The notes: generated by a model not told the origin, from the sequence alone. Counted from the first letter of the stretch, positions 1 to 10,090 are shown. The stretch is DNA of 64,000 nucleotides from RGIG7450 sp045633565 (GCA_045633565.1 JAZQYO010000026.1:7008-71007), one strand, 5' to 3'. Translations and numbers: made by a program.

Positions 1-2675
1 TTTGTCACCTGGACCACCTTTGTCTGCCCAATTCTGTGGGCGCGGTCTGTTGCCTGGTTTTCCACCGCCGGATTCCACCACGGGTCATAGTGAATAACCA
101 TATCCGCACCGGTCAGGTTAAGCCCCGTTCCGCCTGCACGCAGGGAAACAAGGAATATATCGCACATTCCCTCATTAAATGATTTTACCATGTTAAATCT
201 CTGCTCACTTTTGGTACTGCCGTCAAGATAATAGTGGCTTATTCCCATTTCAGAAAGCATATCGGAAATCATGCCCAGCATACTTGTAAACTGTGAGAAA
301 ATAAGTATTCTGTGTCCTGCCTGAATTCCCGATTCAACTATGTCTTTCAAAAGATTAAGCTTGCCGCTTTCACCGTCATAATTTTCGATAAATAATGACG
401 GGTGACAGCAAAGCTGACGCAGTCTTGTTAAAAGTGCAAGAATTCTTATACGATTTTTCTCAAACTCACCATTGTCGCCAAGCAGGAATACCTCCTCTTT
501 GGCTTTTTCCGCAAAACCGATGTAAAGCTTCTTTTGTTCTTCGGTAAGCTCGCAGGGCAGATAGCTTTCAATTTTTTCGGGAAGCTCTGCCATAACCTCG
601 CTTTTCAGTCTTCTGAGTATAAACGGACGGATATGCTTTTGCAGCATACCAAGTGCCTCTTTATCTTTTTCTTTTACAATGGGAAGTTCATAAACCGCCC
701 TGAATTTATGTCTGCTGTAAAGATATCCGGGCATGACAAAATCAAACACCGACCAAAGCTCTAAAAGTGTGTTTTCAAGCGGTGTGCCGGTAAGTGCAAA
801 AAAGCTGTCCGCTTTTATCTGTTTAACAACTTTGGCACTTAAGGTGTTGGGGTTTTTAATATGCTGCGCCTCATCTATAAAGCAATATGCAAACTCTGTA
901 TCTGAATAAAGATTTAAATCGTTTCTCAAAAGTCCGTAAGAGGTTATCGCAAAATGCGCATCCGCAATATTTTCCACTGCCTGCTCACGCATTTGCGGGC
1001 TTCCGCTTAATATTACCGTTTTAGCCTCAGGCGCAAACTTTGCAATTTCCGACGACCAGTTGAATATAAGCGAAGTGGGCACTACTATAAGTGTAGGCTT
1101 TTTATTATTTTCATATTCGCTCATGACAAATGCTATGGTCTGCAGGGTTTTACCAAGTCCCATTTCGTCTGCTAAAATCCCGCCAAAACCAAGCTCTGCC
1201 AGAGATTTCATCCATTTAACACCCGTTTTCTGATATGGTCTTAAAACACTGTCAATATGCGGGGGGATTTCCACTTCAGTTTCACTTTTTTTAAATCTTT
1301 TCACAAATTCCCTGAATTTGTCATCTCCGCTGATTTTAATGGCAGAATCACCCAAATCTTCAAGGAAAAAGGCACGTGCGAGACTTACCGTTCCGCCTGC
1401 CCTGTCTGCCTCCACATTTTCAAGCAGCTTTGCCGCCTGAGAAAGCGGTTTTGCGGAAAGGTTTACAAATGACCCCGATTTTAAGTGATAAAACTTTCTT
1501 TTTTCACGAACTGCGTCCATTATATCGGCAAGCTCTTCATCATCTATACCTTCAATGGACAAATTAAATTCCAGCATATTTCCGGCGCCAAGGCTGACGC
1601 CGCCGTTACCTTTTGTAGGGGTAACCACTTCTAAATTAAACCTGTCCGAATAAAAAATCTCAGACAGTTCTTTCATCTGAAAAATTCCTTCGCTCAAAAA
1701 ATCGTACAGCTTGTACTCATCTGACAGATATAAAACACCCTCCTCGGGCATAAATCCGAGACTTGCCGCAAGGCGGATAAATTCATTTTCCTTTCGCACG
1801 TCACGTATGAGGATTTTTTCTCCCTGTGCAGGCTTTTCGCCAAGGAAATGATTGAATTCTTCACCACCATAGCAAAATCTCACCGTTGCCGAAACGGTGC
1901 CGTAATCTGTTCTGTCCAGATATGTTTTAATTTTAAGCTGACCTACCGTTACATCCTTCTTGATAGTGCTGTCAATTTCCACATGCCCTATCTGTCGAAC
2001 AAAGGGAAATACCCTTGTTATAACGTCATACTTGTCCTCATTTTTAAAAACAATACTACCATCTGATGCGGCTTCTTTCAGCCGGGCAATTATTTGGGCA
2101 TGGGCTCTTTTTAAAACATGAATGCTTCCTTCAAAGAAGATAACATCACAAGCTTTTGTAAGTGGCACAATACTTCCCAGTTTGTCGCAACGCAGAATTA
2201 TATACCCGCCCTGCTTTAAAGCTTCAAAGGAAAGAGCCGGAAGGACAGCTGCCACACTTATGTTACCGGACATTCCTCCGATTATTTCTGTTTCTTCACC
2301 GCAGAGCTGCTGCATAACCGGCAGAATATACTTCTCAGGTAGTCTGACCTCTCTGCCGGACGGCATATTTTCGCCAAAAATCACCGTCATCAGGTTTATA
2401 AATCCCAAAATGTTCCGAGTGAATTCTACTCTTCCGGGATTAAATGTAAAACCCTTGCCGAATTTTATCGGCTCGCCTGATTTAAGCATTTTAAAAATAT
2501 GCGCAAATTCTTTTACCGAATAAAGTCTGGATGTCCCGATTTTCAGGCTGAGAAATAGTCCGTCATCATTTATTCTGAGCACAGGAACAAGTCTTACAGT
2601 CTGAGGCTGTCCACCCGGTGTCATGGTTGAAAATGCCGATATTAAATTTTTGGATTTGTCCGAATGGGCAGTCAT
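1..2675 (-). CDS. SNF2-family helicase, C-terminus cut by window edge
   Basis: A bacterial SNF2-type ATPase (helicase superfamily 2) that probably remodels protein-nucleic acid complexes. About 890 codons are visible. The N-terminal ~450 residues resemble the bacterial SNF2-associated region, followed by the ATPase: Walker A DEMGLGKT near residue 500, DEAQ (motif II) near residue 598, SGSPQ and LTGTPLENT motifs, and motif VI ATDRAHRIGQ just before the edge. The ATG at 2675 has AAAGG 10 nt upstream and lies 18 nt after the aminopeptidase stop. It is the last visible gene of the operon. The SWIM zinc finger often found at the N-terminus of this family is absent. The family call is firm; the cellular role is unknown. 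Confidence 0.9.
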   Translation of the reverse strand, partial: MTAHSDKSKNLISAFSTMTPGGQPQTVRLVPVLRINDDGLFLSLKIGTSRLYSVKEFAHIFKMLKSGEPIKFGKGFTFNPGRVEFTRNILGFINLMTVIFGENMPSGREVRLPEKYILPVMQQLCGEETEIIGGMSGNISVAAVLPALSFEALKQGGYIILRCDKLGSIVPLTKACDVIFFEGSIHVLKRAHAQIIARLKEAASDGSIVFKNEDKYDVITRVFPFVRQIGHVEIDSTIKKDVTVGQLKIKTYLDRTDYGTVSATVRFCYGGEEFNHFLGEKPAQGEKILIRDVRKENEFIRLAASLGFMPEEGVLYLSDEYKLYDFLSEGIFQMKELSEIFYSDRFNLEVVTPTKGNGGVSLGAGNMLEFNLSIEGIDDEELADIMDAVREKRKFYHLKSGSFVNLSAKPLSQAAKLLENVEADRAGGTVSLARAFFLEDLGDSAIKISGDDKFREFVKRFKKSETEVEIPPHIDSVLRPYQKTGVKWMKSLAELGFGGILADEMGLGKTLQTIAFVMSEYENNKKPTLIVVPTSLIFNWSSEIAKFAPEAKTVILSGSPQMREQAVENIADAHFAITSYGLLRNDLNLYSDTEFAYCFIDEAQHIKNPNTLSAKVVKQIKADSFFALTGTPLENTLLELWSVFDFVMPGYLYSRHKFRAVYELPIVKEKDKEALGMLQKHIRPFILRRLKSEVMAELPEKIESYLPCELTEEQKKLYIGFAEKAKEEVFLLGDNGEFEKNRIRILALLTRLRQLCCHPSLFIENYDGESGKLNLLKDIVESGIQAGHRILIFSQFTSMLGMISDMLSEMGISHYYLDGSTKSEQRFNMVKSFNEGMCDIFLVSLRAGGTGLNLTGADMVIHYDPWWNPAVENQATDRAHRIGQTKVVQVT

Positions 2676-2693
2676 GTTACCAGAGCCTTTCAG

Positions 2694-4070
2694 TTAGATT
2701 TTTTCAAAGAATACTTTATATCCTTTATAAGCGGAATATATGTCAGCTTTAGCTGCAATTTCAAAAGGTGAGTGCATGGATAAAAGCGGTACACCGCAGT
2801 CAATCACTTCAAGGTCGAGGTTTGCAATATACTGTGCAACAGTTCCTCCGCCTCCTTCATCAACCTTGCCAAGCTCTCCTATCTGCCAGAAAACTTTTTC
2901 TTCATCAAGCAGATTTCTGATTTTATAAATAAGCTCTGCAGAAGCATCGCTCGAACCGCCTTTGCCTCTTGAACCTGTATATTTCATAAAAGCAAGTCCC
3001 TGATTGAGTTTGGGTGTGTTCTGTTTTTCAAAAACACCTGCATAAAGCGGGTCAAAAGCCGCACAAACGTCTGCAGACAGACAAACTGATGCGGACAGAC
3101 ATTTTCTCAGCTTAAGGTCGGAATAGTTTTCTTCTGACAAAGAAATCATTTCCGCAACCGTATTTTCGAAAAATCTTGATTTCATTCCGGTGTTACCCAT
3201 TGAGCCGATTTCCTCTTTATCTGCAAGCATACAAACGGCAGTTTTCTCCCCTGCGCCGGAATCTAAAAGTGCTTTGAGTCCTGTGTATGCACACACTCTG
3301 TCGTCATGACCGTAGCTGCCCACAAGCGACCTGTCAAATCCGACATCTTTGGGGGCTACTGCAGGGTAAATTTCAAGCTCTGCCGAAATAAAGTCCGCTT
3401 CAGTTATGCCATACATTTCGTTCAGCAATTTTAAAAGAGCGTCCTTTAGGCTTTCTTCCTTGTCGTCAGACGGAATTGTTCCTATTATTACGCTTAAATT
3501 TTCACCTTCAATTACCTCTTTTGCCGGTTTTGTCATCTGAGACGCTGCAAGATGAGGAAGAAGATCGGATATGCACAGGCAGAAATCATCACCACTTACA
3601 TGAATTTTCACCGGACCGTTTTTGGTCATCACAACACCACTCATACCAAGCGGAAGTGCCGTCCACTGATATTTTTTAATGCCACCATAATAATGTGTTT
3701 TAAAATAGGCAATTCCACCATCTTCAATTACCGGGACAGGTTTTAAATCAAGTCTTGGTGAATCAATATGTGCCGCCACAACTGCGAGTCCCGCTTCCGC
3801 CATAGGCCTTTTTCCTATTTTTGCAAGCAGAATACTTTTTTCGCGGTTAACCGCATAAACACAGTCCCCAACCGAGAGACTTTTCATATCAGAAAGCGGC
3901 CTGTAGCCTGCTTTTTCAGCCATTTTAACAATTTCTTCAACGCACAGGCGTTCTGTAACTCCTGTAGCCATGAAAGTTTTGTATCCTTCGGAAAAATTCA
4001 TTATTTCCTTTTTCAAAGATTCGTCCGATTCTTTCCACACATTTTTAGGTTCATAAGAAAAGTTACCCAT
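2694..4070 (-). CDS. M18-family aminopeptidase
   Basis: Zinc aminopeptidase of family M18 (458 aa, normal length), a cytoplasmic enzyme removing N-terminal residues from peptides. Metal-binding motifs are in order: AHIDSPRLDLK with H101, YGHDDR around residue 255, LADKEEIGS around 285, and SMHSPFEIAAKAD near the C-terminus. The ATG is preceded by AAGGAG at good spacing. It sits 2 nt after the transglycosylase stop and 18 nt before the SNF2 gene, so it is co-transcribed. Physiological substrates cannot be inferred. Confidence 0.93.
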   Translation of the reverse strand: MGNFSYEPKNVWKESDESLKKEIMNFSEGYKTFMATGVTERLCVEEIVKMAEKAGYRPLSDMKSLSVGDCVYAVNREKSILLAKIGKRPMAEAGLAVVAAHIDSPRLDLKPVPVIEDGGIAYFKTHYYGGIKKYQWTALPLGMSGVVMTKNGPVKIHVSGDDFCLCISDLLPHLAASQMTKPAKEVIEGENLSVIIGTIPSDDKEESLKDALLKLLNEMYGITEADFISAELEIYPAVAPKDVGFDRSLVGSYGHDDRVCAYTGLKALLDSGAGEKTAVCMLADKEEIGSMGNTGMKSRFFENTVAEMISLSEENYSDLKLRKCLSASVCLSADVCAAFDPLYAGVFEKQNTPKLNQGLAFMKYTGSRGKGGSSDASAELIYKIRNLLDEEKVFWQIGELGKVDEGGGGTVAQYIANLDLEVIDCGVPLLSMHSPFEIAAKADIYSAYKGYKVFFEKI

Positions 4071-4072
4071 TT

Positions 4073-4624
4073 TTATTCTCCTTCCGTATAGAGCTTTTTG
4101 TAGTTTTCATAATACTTAAGCGTTTTATAAACATAATCGCGGGTTTCCTCAAACAAAATGTCATCTAAAACCAGCCCGCCCGCATCATTTTTCCACTGGT
4201 TTACATTTGTACTGCCTGCATTATATGCCGCCAGTGCCGCTGTCAGATTACCGTCATGGTCCAAGATAAGCTTTGCCAGATACCAGCTTCCTACCGCAAT
4301 ATTTATCTCCGGCGTGAAAATATCACCCTCTATGCCCATTTTTTCCATTGCCCAACCGGCAGTTTCGGGTGTTATCTGCATAAGCCCCTGCGCATCTTTG
4401 TGCGACCTGGCATCTTCATCAAACTTGCTTTCCGCCTTTATTACCGAATAAATAAGATGCTCATCAACACCAAACTTTTCAGCCGACGCCGTCACATATT
4501 CCCGGTATTTTTTGGGATACTCAAATTTTCTCAAGTATGGTTTATATAACATAGTGGCAACCACCGCTACCACTATTAATAAAATCGCAACAAGTGCTCT
4601 TTTTTTATTCACCAAGATAATCAA
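4073..4624 (-). CDS. Membrane-anchored lytic transglycosylase (SLT, GH23)
   Basis: Peptidoglycan lytic transglycosylase of the soluble-lytic (GH23) fold, 183 aa. A single N-terminal hydrophobic segment (about residues 10-26) should anchor it outside the membrane. The catalytic glutamate lies in IKAESKF, followed by the family hallmarks GLMQITPETA and AAYNAG. The start is a TTG with AGGAG 8 nt upstream, overlapping coaE by 20 nt. Murein remodelling is predicted from the fold; the operon context (DNA and CoA synthesis) adds nothing specific. Confidence 0.9.
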   Translation of the reverse strand: MIILVNKKRALVAILLIVVAVVATMLYKPYLRKFEYPKKYREYVTASAEKFGVDEHLIYSVIKAESKFDEDARSHKDAQGLMQITPETAGWAMEKMGIEGDIFTPEINIAVGSWYLAKLILDHDGNLTAALAAYNAGSTNVNQWKNDAGGLVLDDILFEETRDYVYKTLKYYENYKKLYTEGE

Positions 4625-5189
4625 TTATATCGCTCCTAAGACTTTCAACACTTCCGTTATTTGCAATTACTTTGTCCGCCATCTCCATCAGTTTCTCCTG
4701 GGACATCTGCGAACGCACCCGTGAGAGAGCTTCTTTAAACTCAATACCGTCACGGGCCATTATTCTATTTATACGCACATCTTCCGGTGCACATACCGCA
4801 ACAGTTTCGGTGCAGAGGTCTACAATTTCCTTAACAGAAAATAAAAGCGGAGCATCTATTATTATAAGTGAATTCTCGCAGCTTTCTACCAGGTCAGCAA
4901 TTTTTTCGGCAATCGCCGGGTGCAGAATTGAGTTAAGTTTTCCCAGTGCATTTTTATCATTAAATACAATTCTGCCCAATGCTTTTCTGGAAAGCTTGCC
5001 ATTTTCAAAGACTTCTTCGGAAAATTCCTCTCTTATTTTTCGCAGAACTTCCATATCAGAATCGGTTATTTCATGGGAAATTTTATCTGCATCTATCACA
5101 CAGGCGCCAAGAGAGGCGAAAATTTCCGCCGCAAGGGATTTGCCGCTGCCGCTACCACCTGTCAGCCCTATAACTCTATTTTGCGTCAT
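4605..5189 (-). CDS. coaE: Dephospho-CoA kinase
   Basis: Catalyses the last step of coenzyme A synthesis, ATP-dependent 3'-phosphorylation of dephospho-CoA. The 194-residue protein has the P-loop GGSGSGKS near the N-terminus, the CoaE signature DADKISHE, the HPAI motif and IDAPLLF. Length is typical. It overlaps polA upstream by 14 nt and the transglycosylase downstream by 20 nt, so translation is probably coupled. Confidence 0.95.
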   Translation of the reverse strand: MTQNRVIGLTGGSGSGKSLAAEIFASLGACVIDADKISHEITDSDMEVLRKIREEFSEEVFENGKLSRKALGRIVFNDKNALGKLNSILHPAIAEKIADLVESCENSLIIIDAPLLFSVKEIVDLCTETVAVCAPEDVRINRIMARDGIEFKEALSRVRSQMSQEKLMEMADKVIANNGSVESLRSDIIDYLGE

Positions 5190-7803
5190 ACCAGCTTGTT
5201 CCCTCCCCTACATCTACCGGAATGGGCACACTTAAATTTGCTGCAGTTTCCATACAGCTTTTTAAGATTTCAGCCACCTGTTTTATTTCATCCTTGTGCG
5301 CTTCAACAATCAGCTCGTCGTGCACCTGCAGAATAAGTCTTGATTTATAACCGCCACTTCGTAGTGCTTCATGAACCTTAACCATTGCAAATTTTATAAT
5401 ATCTGCCGAGCTGCCCTGAATTGGCGTGTTAAGTGCCACTCTTTCTCCGAAAGAGCGTTCAATGAATTTTTGTGATTTCAGTTCGGGAATATCACGGCGT
5501 CTGCCGAAAATGGTTGTTACATACCCGTTTTCCTTCGCAAATGCTACCGTGTCCGCCATATACTGACGCACTCCCGGATATTTATCAAGATACCCTTCAA
5601 TATACTCCGCAGCCGTTTTCTTTGAAACGTGCAAATCTCCGGCAAGTGCAAAATCGGAAATTCCGTAAATAATACCAAAATTAACAGCTTTCGCATTACT
5701 TCTCATCTGAGAAGTTACCTCCTCCGGTTTAACATGAAAAACCTGAGAAGCCGTTATTGTATGAATATCCTCGCCATTTATAAAAGCGTCGGTGAGTACC
5801 TCATCACCCGAAATGTGCGCAAGTATTCTAAGTTCAATCTGTGAATAGTCTGCGTCAAGCAGCACATAGTCGCTGCTACCGGCAACAAACATTTTCCGCA
5901 TCTGACTGCCTATTTCAGTTCTGACTGGGATATTCTGCAGATTTGGCTCGGTTGAGCTTATTCTGCCCGTTGCCGTAACCGTCTGATTAAACTTTGAATG
6001 AATTCTTCCGTCAGTGGGATTTATAAGAGGCAAAAGTCCGTCAATATAAGTGGATTTTAATTTCGTCAGCATACGATAATTGCTGATGCTTTCAATTATT
6101 TCATGTTTGCCCGAAAGCTTATCTAAAACGTCCGCATCGGTGGAATATCCCGTTTTTGTTTTGCGGATTACAGGAAGTCCCAGCTTTTCAAAAAGCACTT
6201 CGCCAAGCTGTTTGGGTGAATTTATGTTAAACTCACCGCCCGCCAGGTCATAAATATTCTTTGTCAGAATATCAATTGTACTCGCAAGCATTTCACCAAA
6301 TTCCGAAAGTGCAGCCTTGTCCACCTTAAAACCAATTGTTTCCATGTCACTGAGTACATACGCAAGCGGAAGCTCTATTTCATAATAGAGTTTCTCCTGA
6401 CCACGTTCTGAAATAATTTTCGAAAATTCTTCTTTTAATTTTAAAACGCCATTTGACAACTTTGCTGCATAACCCGCAATCTCTTCTTTGGGCAGGCTTA
6501 ATGGATTTACCGACTTTTTACCTTTTCCAAACTTTTCTTCCAGCGTTTCAAACCCCAAAAGCCCACCTATATCATAACTTGACTTTACAGGATTTACAAC
6601 ATAACCGGCAAGTGATGTGTCAAAGCAGACATCATTAAGTTTTATCCCATAATTCTTTAAAATAAGCAAGTCTTCTTTTAAGCTATGGGTAATTTTTTTC
6701 GCATCACACTCAAATATATTTTTAATATCCTCAGGAACAAGCCCTGCAAAAAGTCCCGACCCGAACAGAAATACCCAATGTTTCTGAGCCGATACAGAAA
6801 CGATGCATATTTCTCCCTCAAATGTTAAAATATTATATGCAAATTCAGAAAGTCCCGAAATTTCCTCAATCGCCATTTTTGCCGCTGTGGCATCTTCTAT
6901 GATTATCACCTGTAGTTTTTCTTCCGGTTTCTCTTTTGCCGAAATGCCGAATTTATCAAGCAGCTTTGTAAACTCCAGCTTTGTGAAAACTTCAGCTAAT
7001 TTTTCATTGTCAAATTCACGGACAGTATATTTTCCCGGCTCAAAATCTATGGGCACGTCTGTGAAAATTTCTGCAAGTTCATAGCTTAAATATGCCATTT
7101 CACGGTCATTTTCAAGCTTTGTTTTCACTGCACCTTTTATGTTTTCTATATTCTCATAAACACCATCTAAGCTACCGTATTCATTTATCAGTTTAACTGC
7201 AGTTTTTTCACCTATGCCGGCAACCCCCGGAATATTATCCGAGCTGTCACCCATCAGGCTTTTTATATCTATCATCTTTCTGGGAACTACTCCATAGTCC
7301 TCCATAATCTTTTCGGGCGTTATAACCTTTGTTTCCGACTTACCCATACGGGTGGAAGTCAGATAAATTGAGGTTGTGTCTGATGCAAGCTGAAAAGAGT
7401 CACGGTCGCCTGTTGTGATGATACATTCTATTCCCTTTTCACTGCATTTTTTCGCAACCGTACCAATAATGTCATCTGCCTCGTATCCTGCCATTTCAAG
7501 CATGGTGATGTTCATTGCCGAAAGCACCTCTTTTAAGAGAGGCATCTGCATAGCAAGTTCCTCCGGCATACCTTTGCGCTGAGCCTTATAGCCGTCATAT
7601 CTTTTGTGACGGAAGGTTTTTTCACGCATGTCAAAGCAGACCGCCAGAAAATCCGGGCGGTCATTTTCAAGATATTTTGTCAAAATATTTAAAAATCCGT
7701 AAACAGCATTGGTGTAAAGCCCCTCTTTTGTAGATAAAAGAGGAACTCCGTAAAAGGCACGGTTTATAATACTGTTTCCGTCAATCACCATGAATTTTTT
7801 CAT
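5176..7803 (-). CDS. polA: DNA polymerase I
   Basis: Family A polymerase for Okazaki-fragment processing and repair, about 875 aa. Domain order: N-terminal 5'-3' exonuclease (residues 1-290, with GDRDSFQL and GDSSDNIPG), a middle 3'-5' exonuclease-like domain, and the polymerase with motif A (LDADYSQIELRI), motif B (RSNAKAVNFGIIYG) and motif C (QVHDELI). The middle domain lacks the acidic D-x-E metal site (EFAYNILTFEGE stands there), so proofreading is probably lost, as in Bacillus. The ATG at 7803 has GAGG 7 nt upstream and is preferred to the GTG at 7809. Confidence 0.96.
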   Translation of the reverse strand: MKKFMVIDGNSIINRAFYGVPLLSTKEGLYTNAVYGFLNILTKYLENDRPDFLAVCFDMREKTFRHKRYDGYKAQRKGMPEELAMQMPLLKEVLSAMNITMLEMAGYEADDIIGTVAKKCSEKGIECIITTGDRDSFQLASDTTSIYLTSTRMGKSETKVITPEKIMEDYGVVPRKMIDIKSLMGDSSDNIPGVAGIGEKTAVKLINEYGSLDGVYENIENIKGAVKTKLENDREMAYLSYELAEIFTDVPIDFEPGKYTVREFDNEKLAEVFTKLEFTKLLDKFGISAKEKPEEKLQVIIIEDATAAKMAIEEISGLSEFAYNILTFEGEICIVSVSAQKHWVFLFGSGLFAGLVPEDIKNIFECDAKKITHSLKEDLLILKNYGIKLNDVCFDTSLAGYVVNPVKSSYDIGGLLGFETLEEKFGKGKKSVNPLSLPKEEIAGYAAKLSNGVLKLKEEFSKIISERGQEKLYYEIELPLAYVLSDMETIGFKVDKAALSEFGEMLASTIDILTKNIYDLAGGEFNINSPKQLGEVLFEKLGLPVIRKTKTGYSTDADVLDKLSGKHEIIESISNYRMLTKLKSTYIDGLLPLINPTDGRIHSKFNQTVTATGRISSTEPNLQNIPVRTEIGSQMRKMFVAGSSDYVLLDADYSQIELRILAHISGDEVLTDAFINGEDIHTITASQVFHVKPEEVTSQMRSNAKAVNFGIIYGISDFALAGDLHVSKKTAAEYIEGYLDKYPGVRQYMADTVAFAKENGYVTTIFGRRRDIPELKSQKFIERSFGERVALNTPIQGSSADIIKFAMVKVHEALRSGGYKSRLILQVHDELIVEAHKDEIKQVAEILKSCMETAANLSVPIPVDVGEGTSWYDAK

Positions 7804-7805
7804 GC

Positions 7806-8477
7806 TCACACCTCAGCAGCTTTAATAACTTCCCTGTGTATTTCTTCAATGGACAGCGGCTCACCATTTCTGCCGCACATAACATGCTCCCAGCCGAATT
7901 TTTCGGCTACTTCAAGGGCAGCGCTGTATGTAGCCGCAAGATATTCTTTATTTCTTTCGTGAATATCCTTTTTCTCCGAGCCGTCAATTTTATTTGCCCT
8001 TGCCGCCATAAGCTTTGCAGCAATATCCATAGGCATATCAAGAAAAATAACCTTGTCCGGTCTTGGAAGTCCAAGCAGAGTATATTCAAAATTATCAAGC
8101 CATTCAAGATACTTGTTTCTTTCATCAGTGTCGGTAATTTTACTTGCCTGATGGATCATATTCGAGGTTGTATATCTGTCTGCAACTATGGTGCCACCCT
8201 CGTTTAAAAACTGCTGAAAATCAGTTTTGTAGGTTGCGTATCTGTCAACCGCAAAAAAGGTGGATGCGGCATAAGCATTAACACAGTCGGGCGAATTTCC
8301 AAAATTTCCCCCAAGGTACATTCTCACCAGAGCAGATGAATCACTCTTATAGTTTGGGAACTCGATTCTTTTAACCTTTTTCCCAATAATTTCAAGATGC
8401 TCCACAAGCAGTCTGCTCTGCGTTTCCTTGCCGCTTGAATCAAGGCCTTCTATAACAATAAGTTTACCCTTATTCAT
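7806..8477 (-). CDS. tmk: Thymidylate kinase
   Basis: Phosphorylates dTMP to dTDP. The 223-aa protein starts with the kinase P-loop IEGLDSSGKETQS; the usual DGSGKS is altered to DSSGKE but keeps the Gly-Lys. DRYTTSN matches the family's DRY motif. It overlaps thyX by 8 nt and polA at its end, placing dTMP synthesis, dTMP phosphorylation and DNA polymerization in one transcription unit. The altered P-loop leaves a small chance of another deoxynucleotide kinase. Confidence 0.88.
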   Translation of the reverse strand: MNKGKLIVIEGLDSSGKETQSRLLVEHLEIIGKKVKRIEFPNYKSDSSALVRMYLGGNFGNSPDCVNAYAASTFFAVDRYATYKTDFQQFLNEGGTIVADRYTTSNMIHQASKITDTDERNKYLEWLDNFEYTLLGLPRPDKVIFLDMPMDIAAKLMAARANKIDGSEKKDIHERNKEYLAATYSAALEVAEKFGWEHVMCGRNGEPLSIEEIHREVIKAAEV

Positions 8478-9198
8478 ATTTTTTCCTCATTTCAGCTATC
8501 TTGCCGCAGGACATTTTGCCTTCCGGGCAAGGACCTGCCACGCAGGACGGACCTGCTTTTTTAAATATAGTCGGTGCTATATCTTTCACAAGTCTGTACA
8601 TCTGATATGCACACTCTCTTATTTCCCACTGTGCACGGGTGCAGCATCTGTGGTGGAAAAAGTTATAAAGGCTTCTTGCGTTCATAGTAACAATCATATT
8701 TGTTTCGCAGGCGTTGGGCAGGATATATCTTGCATCCTCCTGAGCCGCTTTTTCTGCCGCTTTTTCGTCCAGACCCGCAGAAATATGCTGCTCTTTTAAA
8801 ATATCAGCAAGACGGTTATAGTCCTCTACGTCCTTTTCCATTGCCTCTAGATAAATCTTTTTAGCCTCGGGGTTTTTTTCAATCTCGGGCGGAGTTACAA
8901 ATGAAAAGCTTTTTTCACTCACATATCTCTGAGATTTTACACTGTAGGACGCAATTCTGTGACGTGTAAACTGAGCAAGCAGACTTCTGCTTACCCCCTC
9001 AATTCCAAAGGTAAATGAAATGTGCTCAATGGGGCTTTCATGCCCCAAATCCATGAGCATATTTAAAAATTTCTCTGTTTTTTCATTATCCAGTCCGTCC
9101 ATAATGTCACTTACCTTTGCTGACGAATAGCAAAGCTTTGCAGCAGAGGCAACAATTTTCTCCGGGTTTGGTGTATATGCTAAAAGCTGTACGTTCAT
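8470..9198 (-). CDS. thyX: Flavin-dependent thymidylate synthase
   Basis: ThyX methylates dUMP to dTMP using FAD and methylenetetrahydrofolate. The signature RHRX7S is present at residues 79-89 (RHRIASYSVKS), followed by QRYV, and EHISFTF before it. Length of 242 aa is typical. The C-terminal tail contains CVAGPCPEGKMSCG, a cysteine cluster not needed for the family fold. The ATG at 9198 has GGAG 10 nt upstream. First of the nucleotide-metabolism genes in the operon. Confidence 0.95.
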   Translation of the reverse strand: MNVQLLAYTPNPEKIVASAAKLCYSSAKVSDIMDGLDNEKTEKFLNMLMDLGHESPIEHISFTFGIEGVSRSLLAQFTRHRIASYSVKSQRYVSEKSFSFVTPPEIEKNPEAKKIYLEAMEKDVEDYNRLADILKEQHISAGLDEKAAEKAAQEDARYILPNACETNMIVTMNARSLYNFFHHRCCTRAQWEIRECAYQMYRLVKDIAPTIFKKAGPSCVAGPCPEGKMSCGKIAEMRKKYE

Positions 9199-9219
9199 AA
9201 TATCATTACTCCTATAAAA

Positions 9220-9954
9220 TTATTTGCCTGTAAGTTTATGCCATATAACCTTGAGCATAAATTTGGGCAGTGCAAGCATTCTGAAAAAACGTTTTGGCTC
9301 TTTCATAAGACGGTAAAACCATTCGAGTCCCAGCTTAATATAAATGTCCGGCGCACGTTTTACATTTCCGGCATAAACATCAAGGCATCCACCAAGTCCC
9401 ATTGCAACTTTTGCGTTAAGCTTTTTCCTATTTTCAAAAATCCACTTTTCCTGTTTGGGACAGCCAAGGCAAACAAAAAGAATGTCCGGTGTTTTTTCAT
9501 TTATGTCCTCTATAATGCGTATTTCCTCCTGGGCATCAAAATATCCATCATGAGTTCCAACTATTTTTATGCCCGCATATTTTGTTTCAAGCACTTCTTT
9601 TGCCTTGTCTGCAACTCCCGGTGCCGCACCGAAAAGATAGAAAGTTTTACCGGAGCTTGCTGCCTTTTCCATAATTTTCAGTGAAATGTCGTAACCGGAT
9701 GCTCTCTGGGCAATCGGTCTTGAAAGAATTTTTGATGCGTAAATTATCCCTATTCCGTCAGCAGTTAAAAGATTTGCACTGTTTAAAACATCTTCAAATT
9801 CTTTGTCCTTTACTGCTGCCATAACCATTTCCGAGTTGGGAGTAAAAACATAGTGAAATCCGTCCTCCTCAAGCATGCTCATTATGTAATCAGCAGAGCC
9901 GTCAACTCCGAGGCAGGAAAATTTCACACCTAAAATATCAACCGTGTTCATCAT
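9220..9954 (-). CDS. WecG/TagA/CpsF-family glycosyltransferase (GT26)
   Basis: GT26 glycosyltransferase (244 aa), the family that transfers ManNAc or a related sugar to a lipid-linked GlcNAc in cell-wall glycopolymer or capsule synthesis. Family motifs are visible: TPNSEMVM, LTADGIGI, FLFGAAPGVA, LFVCLGCPKQEKW and MGLGGCLDVYAG, with an amphipathic basic C-terminus that in TagA holds the protein at the membrane. First gene of the leftward operon, directly behind its promoter. A nucleotide-sugar dehydrogenase and a GT4 transferase lie just beyond DUF4364, which suits glycopolymer synthesis. Confidence 0.9.
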   Translation of the reverse strand: MMNTVDILGVKFSCLGVDGSADYIMSMLEEDGFHYVFTPNSEMVMAAVKDKEFEDVLNSANLLTADGIGIIYASKILSRPIAQRASGYDISLKIMEKAASSGKTFYLFGAAPGVADKAKEVLETKYAGIKIVGTHDGYFDAQEEIRIIEDINEKTPDILFVCLGCPKQEKWIFENRKKLNAKVAMGLGGCLDVYAGNVKRAPDIYIKLGLEWFYRLMKEPKRFFRMLALPKFMLKVIWHKLTGK

Positions 9955-9993
9955 ATTTATTCACCACCGGTAATTATTTTTTCCGTAAATTTT

Positions 9994-10022
9994 ATTATAC
10001 ACCAAACTGCAAAAAAATTCAA
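9994..10022 (-). promoter_or_regulatory. Sigma-A promoter of the wecG-thyX-polA operon
   Basis: On the minus strand TTGAAT, a 17-nt spacer and TATAAT, about 40 nt upstream of the GT26 start. It is back-to-back with the DUF4364 promoter. Confidence 0.75.
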
Positions 10023-10031
10023 TAGAAATGA

Positions 10032-10060
10032 TTGATTTTTATTATAAAGTATGTTAAAAT
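10032..10060 (+). promoter_or_regulatory. Sigma-A promoter of the DUF4364 gene
   Basis: TTGATT, 17-nt spacer, TAAAAT on the plus strand, ending 30 nt before the GTG start. Confidence 0.65.
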
Positions 10061-10090
10061 ATATTCTGCCGATGAAGGGGGTGATGTGCC

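Noticed and set aside
5176..7803. Loss of the 3'-5' exonuclease metal site in PolA as a novelty
   Set aside because: Inactive proofreading domains are common in DNA polymerase I of Firmicutes.
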